From: Parachlorella kessleri | Taxonomy: Eukaryota; Chlorophyta; Trebouxiophyceae; Chlorellales; Chlorellaceae | Assembly (NCBI GenBank): GCA_001598975.1 | Contig: BBXU01002323.1 | Span: forward strand, 1 to 64,000 | Direction: 5' to 3' | Length of the DNA stretch: 64,000 nucleotides | In this document: in pieces, positions 48,901-60,863 of the stretch | How positions within the stretch are numbered: position 1 is the stretch's first letter | Layout of the letters: every line of letters starts with the position of its first letter | Program-made: the position numbers and the translations under genes | Notes under the pieces: generated by a model | The model's input: only the letters and a program-made list of their open reading frames with translations | The model's database searches: none | Told to the model about the DNA's origin: nothing

Positions 48901-51900
48901 TCTTCTCAGTGTGTGTTTTGGCCCTGGGGTTTGAGGTCCCACCAGTCCTCCGCTGCCCTTTCACTACAGGCAAACCCAGGGAAGCCAGGCCAAGCCATCA
49001 GTGGCCGGTGGGGTGCAACCGGCAGTTGCCCGCGGCGGGTTGAGGTCCCCCCTGGAGGACAAATCCAACAGCCTGTTACGACCTCCCACGGCGGCAGCTG
49101 CGGCAGAAGGCACAGCAGGGGGGCTTACCCCTGTTGGTAGCCCTGGCAGTCTTGCAGCAGCACTAGCTGAAGCTGGCGAGGAACCCGGCGGTCGCGCTGC
49201 GTCGCAAGCCCCAGGGACAACCTCTCCTAGCAAGCATGCTGTGGGTGCTGTGCCTCCCCCCGCTGCAGAGGCAGCTAGGGGCGCTTTAGTGCCACCCACA
49301 GCTGCGGCAGCAGTGCCACCCACAGCAGCCGTGACAGATCGCCAGCTTTGGGCGCAGCAGCAGGAGCAGCAGGAGGACGTGCCCCCCAGCAGCCAGGAGA
49401 AGGCATTCCAGCACTCTCAGCCGCCGGCAGGCGAGCACGCCATAGCTGGGGCACTGCCTCCGTCACAGCAGCAAGCAAGCTCCACTGCTCATGGGTCCAC
49501 GGTAGCAGCCCCTGTGTCTCCGTGCCAGCCCACTCAGTTGGTCCCCAAACTGAGCCCTCCTCCGGTGGTGGCTCGCCCTTCTCCAGGGCCCGTATTGGAC
49601 GTGCTGCCAACTCAGCGTGCTGCTCTCCCTACGCAGCCAGTGTGGGAGCCCACCCAGGTGGTTCCCCAGCCGCCCATCCAGGCAGTACAGCCAGTACGAG
49701 CAGCCACGCCACTGCCGGCACCTGAGCAAGCAGCCGTGCCGCCAACTCAACCTGTGCCCTTGACGCCTACGGAACTTGGGGTGCTACCTCCACTGTATGA
49801 GGTGCCTGAGTTGCTGCCCACCCAAGTGGTGGTACCACCCACCCAGGTGATGGCCCTGCCCTTAACACTCTCCTTGGTGCCGCCTACGCAAGCACTGCCT
49901 GACTCAGGAGGCGTGCCGCAGCCACAGCAGCAACCGGTTGAGCATCTGGCAGGGGCGCACACCGGCGTGCAGCCTGGCTTGAGGCACGTGCAGCGACAGC
50001 CAGGGCTGGCCCCCATCGGTGAAGGAACGGACGAGGAAGGGTGTGAGGCGCAGGGAACAGAGGTGCAGAGGCATGCGCCTTATACAAAGCAGGGGCTGCG
50101 GAGTGGTGGCGACGCAGCTGAAGGAGCAGCGCGACGGGCAGCAGCAGGGCCGGGGCTTGGTGGTACCGGTAGCCACGCAGTGAGCCCAGCTGTGGGTAGC
50201 CAGCAGGAAACCAGGCGGTGTGCAGCTGCAGACCATGGAGAGAAGTCATGTGCATCGCTGCTGGAAGCTGTCCCAGCCCCGCCACTCCCAGCGGAGCCTC
50301 CAGGGCAGATTGCGGAGCTGTCAGGCCGGCCGCTGACAGTGCACCAGGACAGCGACTTGAACGTGGTAGATGCTGGGGGAAGCTGTTGGCGACAGTTGGT
50401 GGACACCGGCGACAGCTTGCTGCTGACAGGGTGGGTCGAAGGATGGCGCTGCGTGAGGTTGGCTTGTTCTCGGTGCTTTTGAGTATGCACGCTGAGTTCC
50501 TGTTGTTAGTCAATGCAGCTCTGCTTGCACTAGCTGAGCAGCTTTCAATGGTAGAAAGTGCCAAAGGTGTCATCATGATGCTGGTTGTGAACGCACAGCG
50601 GTATGGTGAAGCCTGGGATGTGACTGCCAGGAGTGGTACAGTGCCATCCATGCATGGGAGACCCATCAAGCCAGCGCTATGCAATGAGAGTGTTGCATCA
50701 TTGCTTGCAGTGACCTGACTGGTACAAGGCCTGAAGGTGTGAAATTGCCAGCCGAAGTTGCTGCAGCTAGGGTAAGTCGTAGCCTGCACCAGGTTCTGAG
50801 TTCAGGCTCGTTGCTGCTGCCACATGTGCGGCTCGATTGCAGTTTTTTTCACATATCTGGTTTTATGGGCATCAATAGCTTTCTGGAAAGACACATTGAC
50901 ATGCATTTCTATTGGACTTGTGTGTACACCTGGCACACTCCACCCAGCTGCAACTAAGCAAGGATGGGAAAGCATGCGGGGGCAAACACCCCTATAGAGT
51001 TTGGGTGGCAGTCCCTGTCCTCGTGTTGCCTTTTGGAATCGCGCTCGGGGCGACAGAATAGACAGGGCATTGGGCGGTGCTCTCATCGGCTGCCAGGTAG
51101 TGCTGCTATCCTTACAGCTCATGTTTCCCACCCTTGCAGTGTGCCTGGCAAGCGTCAGCTGCAGCCCAGCGGCAAGGCGATGCGGAGCTCGGCCTCGCCA
51201 GCGTTGTCTGTGCTCAGGTGGTGGCGGAGGCTTGCCGAGCACTGCCGCAGGACTGGGCTGTTGAGGTAGGCCAAGAGCTGCGCCTGTGACCACGGTAGGA
51301 CTGCCAGCAGCACAATCACCTTAAGCATGACGTTACATGGGCCTGCCTTGCAGCAGCGCGACATCATCCTTTGTACTCCACAGCCGGCAGAATATAGCTT
51401 ATAACTTGTGAAGTGTGGGTGATATCTCTCTATCAGCAACACCCAGGTGTCCTTTTTCTGTAGGAGTCTGACCGCTTTCAGTGGGTGGTGTGGAGAGAGT
51501 TTCAGCGAGCCGGCCTCCATCAACTCAAACTGGGAGAGGGTCAGGTTTGCGGGGTGGCTAGCAGCAAGCCGACACTGGAGCACAGTCCTCGGACGGAGGC
51601 GATGCTAGAGGTGGGGAATGTAAAAGGACCGGGGAAGGGTTCACATAGTTCTGCGCTCGCAAGCTTTTTTTCTTACTCACTTGCTGACTGTGAGTGCTGT
51701 GAGCATGGAGTTGCTCAGGCGGAGTGCATGGCTTCAGTACGGTTTGCATGAACCTGGAAGAAAGGTCAGAGGTAGCCGTGTCGGCTTGGACTATTTTGAG
51801 CTCTCCAACAATCCGCTTAGCAGCGTTAAATCTCTGTTCAAGCACCCACAGCAGATATGACATGTATACAAAGACCCAGTGCATGCATAACATTTGCTGT

Positions 51901-54900
51901 ACTGCAGCCAATAGGATGCCACGCCAACAATGGCGGCTGTGCACTGCAGGCCCTACTGTGCAGTGAGGCTGAGGTGGCGGCCCGGAGGCAGCAGCTGTCA
52001 AAACAGGGGCGCGTCCAGGCAGGGAGCTCCACTGCCAAAGATCACCCTGGGAGCTTAGGGGGAGAGCTGGTGCTGCAGGCTAGTAGGGCAGCAGCATCCT
52101 CAGTTGAGCAGCAGCGGCGGCAGCATCAGCAGCCAGAGGTGTCGCCAAAACAGGGTAGCCCCCATCGCCTTGCTCAGGCTCACCTGACGTGCTTAGCCCG
52201 CCCAGCTGCCGGCATCGCCACCATGCCTGGTGGTGGTGGCGGTGTGTCTAATGGTGTTGATGAGGCCCCGATGGCCCCTGGATCAGTGGCTGACGTGCAG
52301 CCATGTCGTCAAGCAAGCCCACCAGTCCTGCAGGAGCCTACGTTGAGGGAAGTGGCGAACGCAGTGGAGGTCACAGCGGCGCAGCCTGGTGTTGATGGGC
52401 TGCCAGGCCGTGGCCGGTTCTGTTTGGCTAGGGGTGGGGCTGTCTTGGGCGCCATGGGCGCCCAGCCGGGCAGCAGCCAGGGAGCCTCCCTGCCATGTGG
52501 TGGTGCCTGTCCTGTGGCTGCCGAACCGGGAAAAGCAGCTTTGCGGCGTGCAGGCCAGCAGCATCCACCGCAGCAGCAGACTCAGCAGGAGCAGCAGGCT
52601 CTGCCGCAGCCCGCAGGGCAGCAGGGCCGCTGGAGCGTTGTTCCCGAAACTCCCCAGTATGCCTCAGCAGGGGCGGGCGGCGATCCTGGGCACCAAGCAG
52701 CGTCGCAACAGCCTCTAGCAGCGCCCCTGCCCCCTTTAGATGTCACTCCCGGGCTGGAAGTAGTGGGGCAGCCTCGGCAGGGACAGCTGGTGGTGCCAGA
52801 TTCAGAGGACTTGGCAAGGCTACAGCCCCCTGTCGGGGCTGTTGGCTTGGAGCCTTTAGACAAGCAGGGCTTTGTAGCGGCAGCACACCTAGCGCCCACC
52901 AGGGTAGCGGATCCAGAAATGGCGGCAGCAGCAGCACCTCAAGGAGAAGGTCTCCTTGAGGCACCCCTGCCAGCCACGGAACTTCCAGCAATGTCAAAGC
53001 GCTGTGGCAGCGAGGCAAGCGTCGCTGTCGCCAGGTGTCTCCCTTGTGGGGTTGCTGCTGAGCCACCTGCAGCCATGCTGGAAAGGCAGCCGGTACGCCA
53101 TCATCATCATCATCACCAGCAGCAGCAGCAGCAGCAGCAGGAGCAAAAGAAGGAGGACAAGGAAGACCAACTGGGGAGAGCCTGTGAGCGTCCCAGCCCC
53201 AAGCTTTCCCAGTGCCCCAGCAGTCCGACGGGCCCCAGGTGCCCAGCCAGCCTGCTGTGCTGGCCCCTTCCCTTTTCAGCTTTGACTGCCCTGCTACCAG
53301 CGATGCCCACCTGCTGGGCAGCGGGGCCTGGGGAGCACCCGGCCCAGCAGGCCTACTCCCTATAAGGCAGTCCCAGGGTGTTGCTGCTGCGCCCAAAGCG
53401 TTGGCGAGCCGGCGACGGCAGCGGCTTGTGCAGCAAGGGCAGGGGCGCTGGGCCGAGGGCCCTGCTGTGGCAGCAGCAGAGGCCGGGGCCTGCCCGCGTC
53501 GCTGGAAACCCCAAGGGAAGCGGCAGCGGGTAAGTGTTGTAGTGATTGATCTTGTGTGCAAGGTTTGGCTTGGCGGGGAGGGATGTGGAAGTTGCCTGCT
53601 TGTGCTTTGGTCCATAAGCTTGCTCAAGTATGCAGCCTCATGGTGTGCTGGCTAGACCTGCATGCTGGACATATGACCGAGGGTTGGAACCAGCGCATCG
53701 GCCTTTCTGTCAAGACCGACGCTTGTGTTGTGTTACAGCAGTGCACCCTGGCTCGGCGGCTATTCGCAGTAGTGATGACAAGGGGCAATGTGCGGTGTGT
53801 GGCGCAGGGTGATGGCTCAGACTCCGATACCAGTGCTGGTGAGCCCCTGCAAGGGCAAGCGCAGAGAAGCTGGCGGGGCCAGCATGGGAAGCATGGCGGC
53901 CGTCGAAGCCAGCCGTCCAGCCCCCAAGTACATTGGCCGGCTATTGAGGCTGGCGATGATCTGTTTCCAGCATTGAGGCTAGCAGCTGGCAGTCCGCCTT
54001 CCGCTGTCATTAGGGCAGCCAAGCCATGCCAGGACAATACTCTCTTGGAGGAGCATGCTACGGCTGTGGAGGCTGCAAGGACAGAGCATAATGTGGTGGT
54101 TAAGCCAGCCAGAGGCGTCCCTCCCTCCGGGAGAAAGAGACCCCCGGGGGAAAAGGGGAATGCAGCTGCGGTAGCAGGGAATACAGCTGGTGTAGGAGCT
54201 TGTAAAGATGGTGCACTGGCAGTACCGGCGGCAGGACCAGTAGCAGTAGCAGCCGCAGTGCCCAGGAGACAGCCTGCAGGTGAGCCCCTGGCGACTTCTG
54301 CCGCTACAGAAGCAGCAGCAGCAGCGGCGGGGCAGCCTGTGGCTGACCCTGTGGCAGCAACACGAACAGCCCCAGCAGCAGCTGCAACACCTGCCACAGC
54401 AACAGCACTCGCAACAGCTGGAGGCGCCATCACAGCAGCAGCGGCGGCGGAGGTTCCAGGGGTAGAGCGAGTGGCTGGTGCCTTGCCAGGCCATGGTGAG
54501 CCAGTTGGCGGGGGCGCTGGGCTTACTGCGGATACACGGCAGCACGCAAGGCCGGCAAGCAGAGCGGCTGCACAGCAGCCACAGAATGGCAGAGAGGTGA
54601 GAGCTCAGCAGCCGACCCACAGCAAGCCATCGGCAGTACGGCAGCCACAGCACAGGAGGTCAACGGGGGCTCAGCGGCCACAGCGCGCTGCAACAAAGTC
54701 CCCCTTCCAAGGCCTAGCTCTGCCCCTGCCGGGCAGCGGCTTACTCGACGAGGCAGGGCCCCCCCCGCTGAGGCTGCAAGCCGCGCTGCGGGCAGCCAGG
54801 GCAGTAGAAGCGTACACCATGCCTGCTTCCACAGCGGCGGACGAGCTGGAGCTTGCTGGAGGTGCTCTGGCTGCTTGCGAAGCGGCGGGCGACCCGAGTC

Positions 54901-55736
54901 ATGCACCAGTTAGTAGACCTGCTGCGCTGGCTGCAGCGGGGGTTGCAGTTGAGGTATGGCAGCCTGCTAGTAGTTCCTTCGAAGTGGCTGCTGCTCAGCA
55001 AGCAGCTCAGCAGCCAGAAGCGTTGGGGGAAGCTGAATGGCATGACAGTGGCGGGCTGTGCCTGGCGAGAGCAGCACCGCCCATAGCAGAGGCAATACAA
55101 GTGACCTACTTGGTGGCCCAGCAGGCTGCGGAGAGTGACCCTGGAGCGACTCGCTCCCCGGCCGGCAAGCGGGCAAGAGTTGTCTGTGAAGGGGAACAGC
55201 CTTGCCGGCAGGCGACGCGAGCTAGGCGTACTGAGGCAGCAGGGGCAGCACCAGGCCTGCGGCGGGGTACATCAGCGGCCACTGCAGGGCTGGCTGCTGC
55301 AGGGCTGGCTGCTGCAGCAGCAGCTGCGGCCGCGGCGGGGACGGTCGTTGTGGCAGGCGCACTAAGGAAAGGGGGAGCAGCGCGCGCGGCAGCTTCCACA
55401 CTGGAGGCGGAAAGGCGGCTGGACGGGCGTGAAGCTCGCGCATGCCAGGCTGCAGCCCCAGTGCCTCCCTGTTTCGGGCCGAGTCCAGGTGGCGCACCGC
55501 CTTCTGCGGCAAGGCAGGCGCCTGATGGTGGCAGCGGCGGGCAGGGCGTCTATTGGGACCTGTGTGTGCCGCATGGGCAGGCATGTATGGGGCAGCCAGT
55601 GGCTGGCGGCGGCTGTGTGCAGGACCGGTCGCACTTGCGGCAGCGGCAGGGGCCCAGGGCCTGCAAGGGCGCCACACCCCAGCTGTACGACGCAGGGAGC
55701 CAGGACCCCTTCAGGCGAGCGGGATCGAAGGCCTAG
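45919..55736 (+). CDS. Very large low-complexity nuclear-type protein with TQ cluster, function unknown
   Basis: I do not recognise this gene. Exons that fit in phase are 45919-46251, 46532-46661, 46981-47088, 47368-47523, (uncertain pieces about 48058-48150 and about 48330-48732), 48970-50430, 50711-50771, 51140-51265, 51464-51610, 51908 or 51950-53183, 53213-53529 and 53739-55736. The N-terminal part looks ordered (LVPGEELQAALQQELASMAA; CMRFHCDRVDVRCLCTLVGA; ARLARLPLYDEVGLSALKD). Exon 48970-50430 has eight PTQ motifs among Pro/Val/Ala, a pattern like SQ/TQ cluster domains phosphorylated by ATM/ATR kinases. Further on come VVPETPQYA and QLVVPDSEDL, the latter resembling a SUMO-interacting motif, then a natural six-His run next to polyGln. 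The last exon is Ala/Gln/Arg rich. A stop at 55736 is followed by TGTAA copies. A nuclear scaffold is a guess. Confidence 0.5.
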
Positions 55737-55743
55737 TGTGCGC

Positions 55744-55852
55744 CGCAGGGTTGTGTAAGCAGCAGTAGGCATGTAAATGTGAGATTGCGTTGTTGGGCGC
55801 AGGGTTGTGTTAGCAGCAGTAGGCATGTAAATGTGAGATTGCGTTGTTGGGC
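55744..55852. repeat. 54-bp tandem repeat, two copies
   Basis: The unit beginning gcagggttgtgt and containing agcagtaggcatgtaaatgt occurs twice with period 54 and very few mismatches. Each copy contains TGTAA, the usual chlorophycean polyadenylation signal, just after the stop codon at 55734-55736. Confidence 0.85.
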
Positions 55853-57775
55853 TGTTGGCTGCCTCGTTTGGCAGCAGCGTGCTCAGCAGTATAGTTGATT
55901 GGTGGTGTCAAAACCGCGGACTTGGTGTTTGCTGCCCTTGCTGTCTGATCAAGGTACCTTGCAAGGTGCCTGTTTGCTGTGAGGGCAGTATGGATCTGCT
56001 TAATCTGAAATCAGCCGTGGCCGCTAACCTATATGCGTGGATGTGGGTAACTGCAGCTGCCGCCCTCTAACCAGCTCATTTATGGTGTCTATCTGATATT
56101 TGGGTGTTATATAGTTCCCACTGACCCCACCCAGGCTTTGTTCAGGTTCCCCAGCGACCCTGACCGCCTGGACCCCCTTCCATGCTCGGCTGCTGGCCAG
56201 CCTCCACAGAAACGGAGCAGCAGACACGCCTCCAAGCGTGCCAAGCTGGCACACAGCGGGGGGATCTGCGCGGCCGCCCCCATCGCTGATGCTGCTCCTC
56301 CTGCTGCTGCTGTCGGTGGCCAAGGCCCGCAGGGCAGCAGGCGTGGTCCCTCGCGTGCCAAGCTGCCACGCAGTAGGGCGCCAAGTAGGGCGACACCAGT
56401 TAACAGTGGCGCTGCGGCTGCTGGGGCTGGTCACAGCCCAGGCACTGGTGCTGCGGGTGCAAGGAGGGCCAAGGGTGCAGGCAGCGGTAAGGCGAGCGTG
56501 AGAAGCCCACTGCGGGCCATGAGAGCTAGGGGCCCCAGCACAGCCGCAGCCAAGCCTCCTTGCGGCGGTAATTGGGAGAATGCCCACCATGGATAGGGTG
56601 GTCCTTGCTCAGGCTGCTGAAGCTGGCTCCAAGGCCTGGGGATTGCTCCCTGATTGGGGTCCTGCTCCAGCAGCGGCTGCGGACCCGCAGCCACATATCC
56701 TGCAGGAAGGGGACATTGGAGCGCCTGCTGCGCAACAGGGAGCACGGCAGGTGACAGCAACGCGCAGCGCCGCGGGGGCTGCCAGGGCATGCGACGCAGC
56801 TGCGGTCACGAAGTCACGCAGGCGGCGGCAGCGATGGTAGCCGTGGCAGTTGTGAGCGGTTGGCAGCAAGGCCGCAGGGTGGCCCTGCAAGTGGAAGGGC
56901 AGGGCTGGCAGCAGCAGCAGCGGTTGCTGGTACGGAGCAAGAGGACAGCACCTGCATCTGCAGGTAAGCCACATAAGCCTTCCCACGGCATGTAATGCCT
57001 GCCATCTGGTACGTCAAGCCTCAGCTGTGCATATGTAGCAAAGCATCAGCTGCCTCTTGACTTCTGACATTTCTTCAGTTACATTTACTGCAATAAACAT
57101 CTTGCTAGCACAGTACGGAGCCCACCCTCCCGGCTGCAATGGCCGAAACGGCCTTGATCCAGTTCCTGCTGTAGGATCTCCCCCAGGCAGCAAAAAGCCA
57201 CGGCCATCAGAGGCTCACCTGCGCAGTGTTCCTCAGGCCTTGGGGGAAGTCTCAGCTCGGGTCCTTGCCCATGCCGGCTGCGGGAGCAGCTGCTCCTGCT
57301 GCAGCAGCTGTCGTCGTAGTGCCCGACACAGAGGACCAGAGGCTGCCAGCAGGAGCCTCTGTGCTGCAGCACGCGAGGAGAGGGGGTCAGCAGCGGCAGG
57401 AGGGGCACCATGGGCCTTTGGCGGAGGGTCAGCAGGACCAGGCGGAGGAAGGCCAGCAGAACCAGGGGGAGGAATGGGAGGGTCAGCAGCTGCAGGATGG
57501 GGTCGGGGAGGGCCAGCTGTCCCGGGAGCCGCTTGGGTGCAGCAAGTGTCGGTGCTCCAGGCGTGGGTGCAGCGCCTGCCGCCGGCGAGGCAAGAGCAGC
57601 TTGCAGGGAGTGCTCGCTGCAGCAGCGGCAGCAGCCAGAGCTGGCGAGAAGGCAAAGCAGCTAGGGCGGAAACGCGGGTCCATGGGGTACAGGAGTGGAA
57701 ACAGCAGGCAAAGCGGCAGCAAGTGCAGCATGCATGGGCTGCCACTGGGTGTTGAGCGCGCGTGTACGAGCTGAA
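55853..57775 (+). other. Possible further exons or separate low-complexity gene
   Basis: Plus-strand open segments look coding by composition. One is 56146-56497, a Ser/Arg/Lys-rich piece with nuclear-localisation-like KRSSRHASKRAK. Others are 56613-56754, 56823-56964 and about 57174-57755 (GSPPGSKKPRPSEAHLR). Splice phases allow them to continue the preceding gene through a donor at 55685, which would skip the stop at 55736. They could also be an independent gene. In another frame near 57310 the stretch VVVVPDTEDQR closely resembles VVPDSEDL of the upstream gene, which argues for a connection. The structure is unresolved. Confidence 0.35.
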
Positions 57776-58682
57776 GCTGAGGTACCTGAGTGGGTGATGC
57801 CCTATGGTAACCCGGCAAGGGCCCCAAGGCTTGGATGGCTCCAGATGGCATCTTTATTGTACCTCTGCTGTTGCTGAGTTCATGGCTGACATTGTCGATT
57901 ATGGTGCAGCACTGGTAGATCAGCTTGTGCATTTGTTAATGCTGGCAGGTAGTGCGAATTGAAGGTTATAGGAACTGTACCGACAGGGCTGGATGCCGCT
58001 TGCAGTGCAAGTATGCTCTGGGTCTTGCCGGAGTTCTGCTCCGGTAGTTCTCTCCTCTAGACATGGAGTTGACAGGACAGCTACTAAACTGCAGCCACTG
58101 TGACTCTTGTAGTTCTTCAGCATGCTTGTCCCCTTTGGTAAGCCCTCCGTCTTTATCTGCCGGGGCCTGCTCCACTGCTTGTGTTTCGTGGCAGGCAATG
58201 ATGACAGCACCCCTTTGGGGCGACGGGACGTGGTTGATGCTGTCCTTAGTAAGGGGGTGGCAGGTAGTGCGAACAGAGTTATGCTCTGAGGCTTGCCTGA
58301 GCTGCTGACGGTGGCAGGGAAATTCGAACAGAGGAGAGGTTGGGGTGAAATGTACTGACAGCGCTATATTCCGTCTTGTCTACTGCATAGCTGCTATCCT
58401 TTTAGTTGGAACGCATTGCATGTGCCAGTACCAACCACACAGCGTGGACTTTCGCAATGCTTTGAGAGTACGACTGCATGGCCCAGCCACATATGCAACC
58501 CCCGAAGGCGTACAGCTACCTTGTAGTAGTTCCGAGGACGGGCAACCTTGTCAACAACTCATTGCCAGGACCAGGGCAAAGCATTCAAGAAGCGGCTTGT
58601 CAAGCACGAGACCCCAAGACTCTCCAAAAAACAATCCTCAACCAAGCTAGGATAGGTTTGCGATAGAGGCGCGCTGTGCCAG
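57776..58682. other. Intergenic region with dispersed repeats
   Basis: About 900 bp between the low-complexity coding region and the 3' end of the NIPSNAP gene. It contains at least two copies of the repeat also seen at 26.7 kb. No other feature was found. Confidence 0.55.
57943..58370. repeat. Dispersed repeat copies (second locus)
   Basis: One long copy is at about 57943-58060 (ggcaggtagtgcgaat ... accgacagggctggatgc ... tatgctctgggtcttgcc). A shorter copy follows at about 58255-58310 (ggcaggtagtgcgaacag ... ttatgctctgaggcttgcc), and a third partial one at about 58311-58370 (ggtggcaggga ... tactgacagcgcta). It is the same family as 26661-26890. Confidence 0.65.
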
Positions 58683-60863
58683 TCACTGCATGGGTGAGAA
58701 GGGCACTGCGTGCATGAAGCTGCTGGTGAAGTGCTGCACCCCGGGTGTCACCTCCGCAATGCACTCACGCCAGGCCTGGACCTGGCGGGCCGCCTGCCGC
58801 GCTTCATAGGAGGCCTGTGCCGAGGGGTAGCGCCACAGCTCCAGCACGCTGTTGAGCATGCCTGCCATATGGAGGGAAGTGAGGCACCACACATGCATTG
58901 ACTTGTCCGCCAGACCAGCCGACTGAACGAGTGCTGCCTCAGCACGCAAACGCACGCAAGCCCCAAAGCATTGCTTGCATCCAGCCCTGTTAGTGCAGTT
59001 CTTTACTCACTCTCTGTTCACACTATCCACCATCCTTACTAAGCACAGTTGACCCTTGCCCTCCTCTGCCTTGATTAGCAGACTGCTCGTCTGGATCGCC
59101 ATTTAGAGCTCAGCCTGCAAAACCGGCAGCTTGGGCGAATGCTCACCGACTTCCGTGTAGCCAAAAAAGACAAGGGCGCCCTGGTTGTCGGCCTCGATCT
59201 TGCTTGGTATGCCTCTCTCAAATGCCGTCAGCAGCCTGGGCACACCCTCATAGCCAGGCTTGAGCTGCAGGGTGGGATGGCGCAATGATTCACATGACTT
59301 CCGATGCCTAATATGTGCTCCAACGCCTTGCAAGTGACACAGAGTTCTTTTGTGCTTGGCCTTGCAGGCGTGACGAAGATATCATGACGGCATCACATGC
59401 CCACTCAAAACGTAAGGAAGCAGCCCCCAACTCAAGCATTCAGCCACCCGTCTGGGTGGCCATGGCTGTAGCACTAAGTGGCATCAAGGACATACTCACC
59501 TGGTATTGCCGAAGCTCATACAGTGGTTGCCTGCCAGGTTCCCTAGGCGGCGCCTTGAACTGCTGCACTGGCACCGACCCGGCCGCATCCATCACGCCAG
59601 CTGCAGGCACATAAATGGTGCTCTCCTGCTGCAGCAGGCAGGGCCGGCTGTGGGCCAGGTAGCCGTCCTGCCAGTCATGGTTGGCTGCCGACATGGCGCG
59701 GTGCTGCAAGGGAAGGCCACATATGAGGAGAAGGCTTGGTTGTTGGAGCCCTGTGGGTATACAGTCCGCCCGTCCTGGGGGTTCAAGTGTGTGCAATAGT
59801 GAGACCTGCAGTGCACCTGCAACACTAAGGGGAGGAGCTTTGAAGGGCGGACCTTGCTGTACTACAGATATAGCGCTCCTCCTGTCACTCCAACCAGGAC
59901 TCATAGGCAGCACACGCCCCTCCTTCGTAGCACACTACTCCTCAGCTCCTGAGACTGGCAGGCGTTATGTTGCCTCAATTCCAGCTTGGGTAAGCAGAGC
60001 CACCTCCAGGCACCCTCATCTGCTGCCAGCAACTACTTGCCCTGCTGCGTCCCCGTACCCTTTCCTTATGTTAAGGTCAACCCACTGACACAGGTGAACC
60101 ACCGGTCTGAGACAACCTGTGCGACATGCTCAGACCATCAGGATGCCAGTCCACCACCCTCGTCACCTTGTCTCTATGGTCAAAGTCGCGGTAGTGATAC
60201 AGGTGCACCACGCGATTGAGGACCCCCCCTGTATCGCACGTGAACATGCCCAGGAATGGCAGCAGGCTCGTCCGCAGCTCCAGCTTCTCCTTTGTCAGCC
60301 GCATGAACTCCTGTATTCGGGGGGAAAGGAGCGTCAGATTTCCTGCTAGCTCCTTGCAGGCAAACAGTGAGAAGTGTGCGCGCCACCACGGGCAACATCG
60401 TCTGACTATCAACCTCCAGAGCCCTTGAAGAGAGTAAGCTGCTGCCCACTGATAGGTGTTTTACGGCAAAGCGCGTGGAACACTGCCAGTGTGGCGGTTT
60501 GCCGTTAGATGTGTCGTCTTGTACTATGCGAGTCTAGATCAGACTAGGTGGCTGCTGCACTGACCTACGGGCACAGCTGGCTGGGGGTGCTAGGCACTGA
60601 GGCAAACGCAGTCTCACACGACAACCTCCCTATTTGATTAAATCGAAGTCTTTAACGCTCTCTCATGTCAGTTTCCCACCAGACGGTCACCAGAGGGCCT
60701 GCACATGTTGTGCCCCTGGACGACCAGGAATTTCAAAACCGTACAAGCAGCGTTCTGTCGGCGAACGTCTAGCTAGAAGCCTCAAAGAGCCTTGAAGCCC
60801 TGCTCTAACCTTGATCCCAGCGGGCTTCATCACATACTGACGCAGCTCCAGCAGGCCAGCCAT
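58683..60863 (-). CDS. NIPSNAP family protein (two NIPSNAP domains)
   Basis: NIPSNAP-type dimeric alpha/beta-barrel protein; animal members are mitochondrial and act in mitophagy signalling, and the algal role is unknown. Five exons join in phase: 60863-60810, 60310-60167, 59703-59500, 59264-59147 and 58861-58683 (232 aa). Domain 1 begins LLELRQYVMKPAGIKEFMRL, continues GVLNRVVHLYHYRDFDHRDK and HRAMSAANHDWQDGYL, and ends near residue 110. Domain 2 begins PLYELRQYQLKPGYEGVPRL, continues VFFGYTEVGMLNSVLELWRY, and ends FTSSFMHAVPFSPMQ. The repeated ELRQY start of each half is the family signature. With the start at 60863 there is no targeting peptide; an upstream exon could supply one. Confidence 0.88.
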
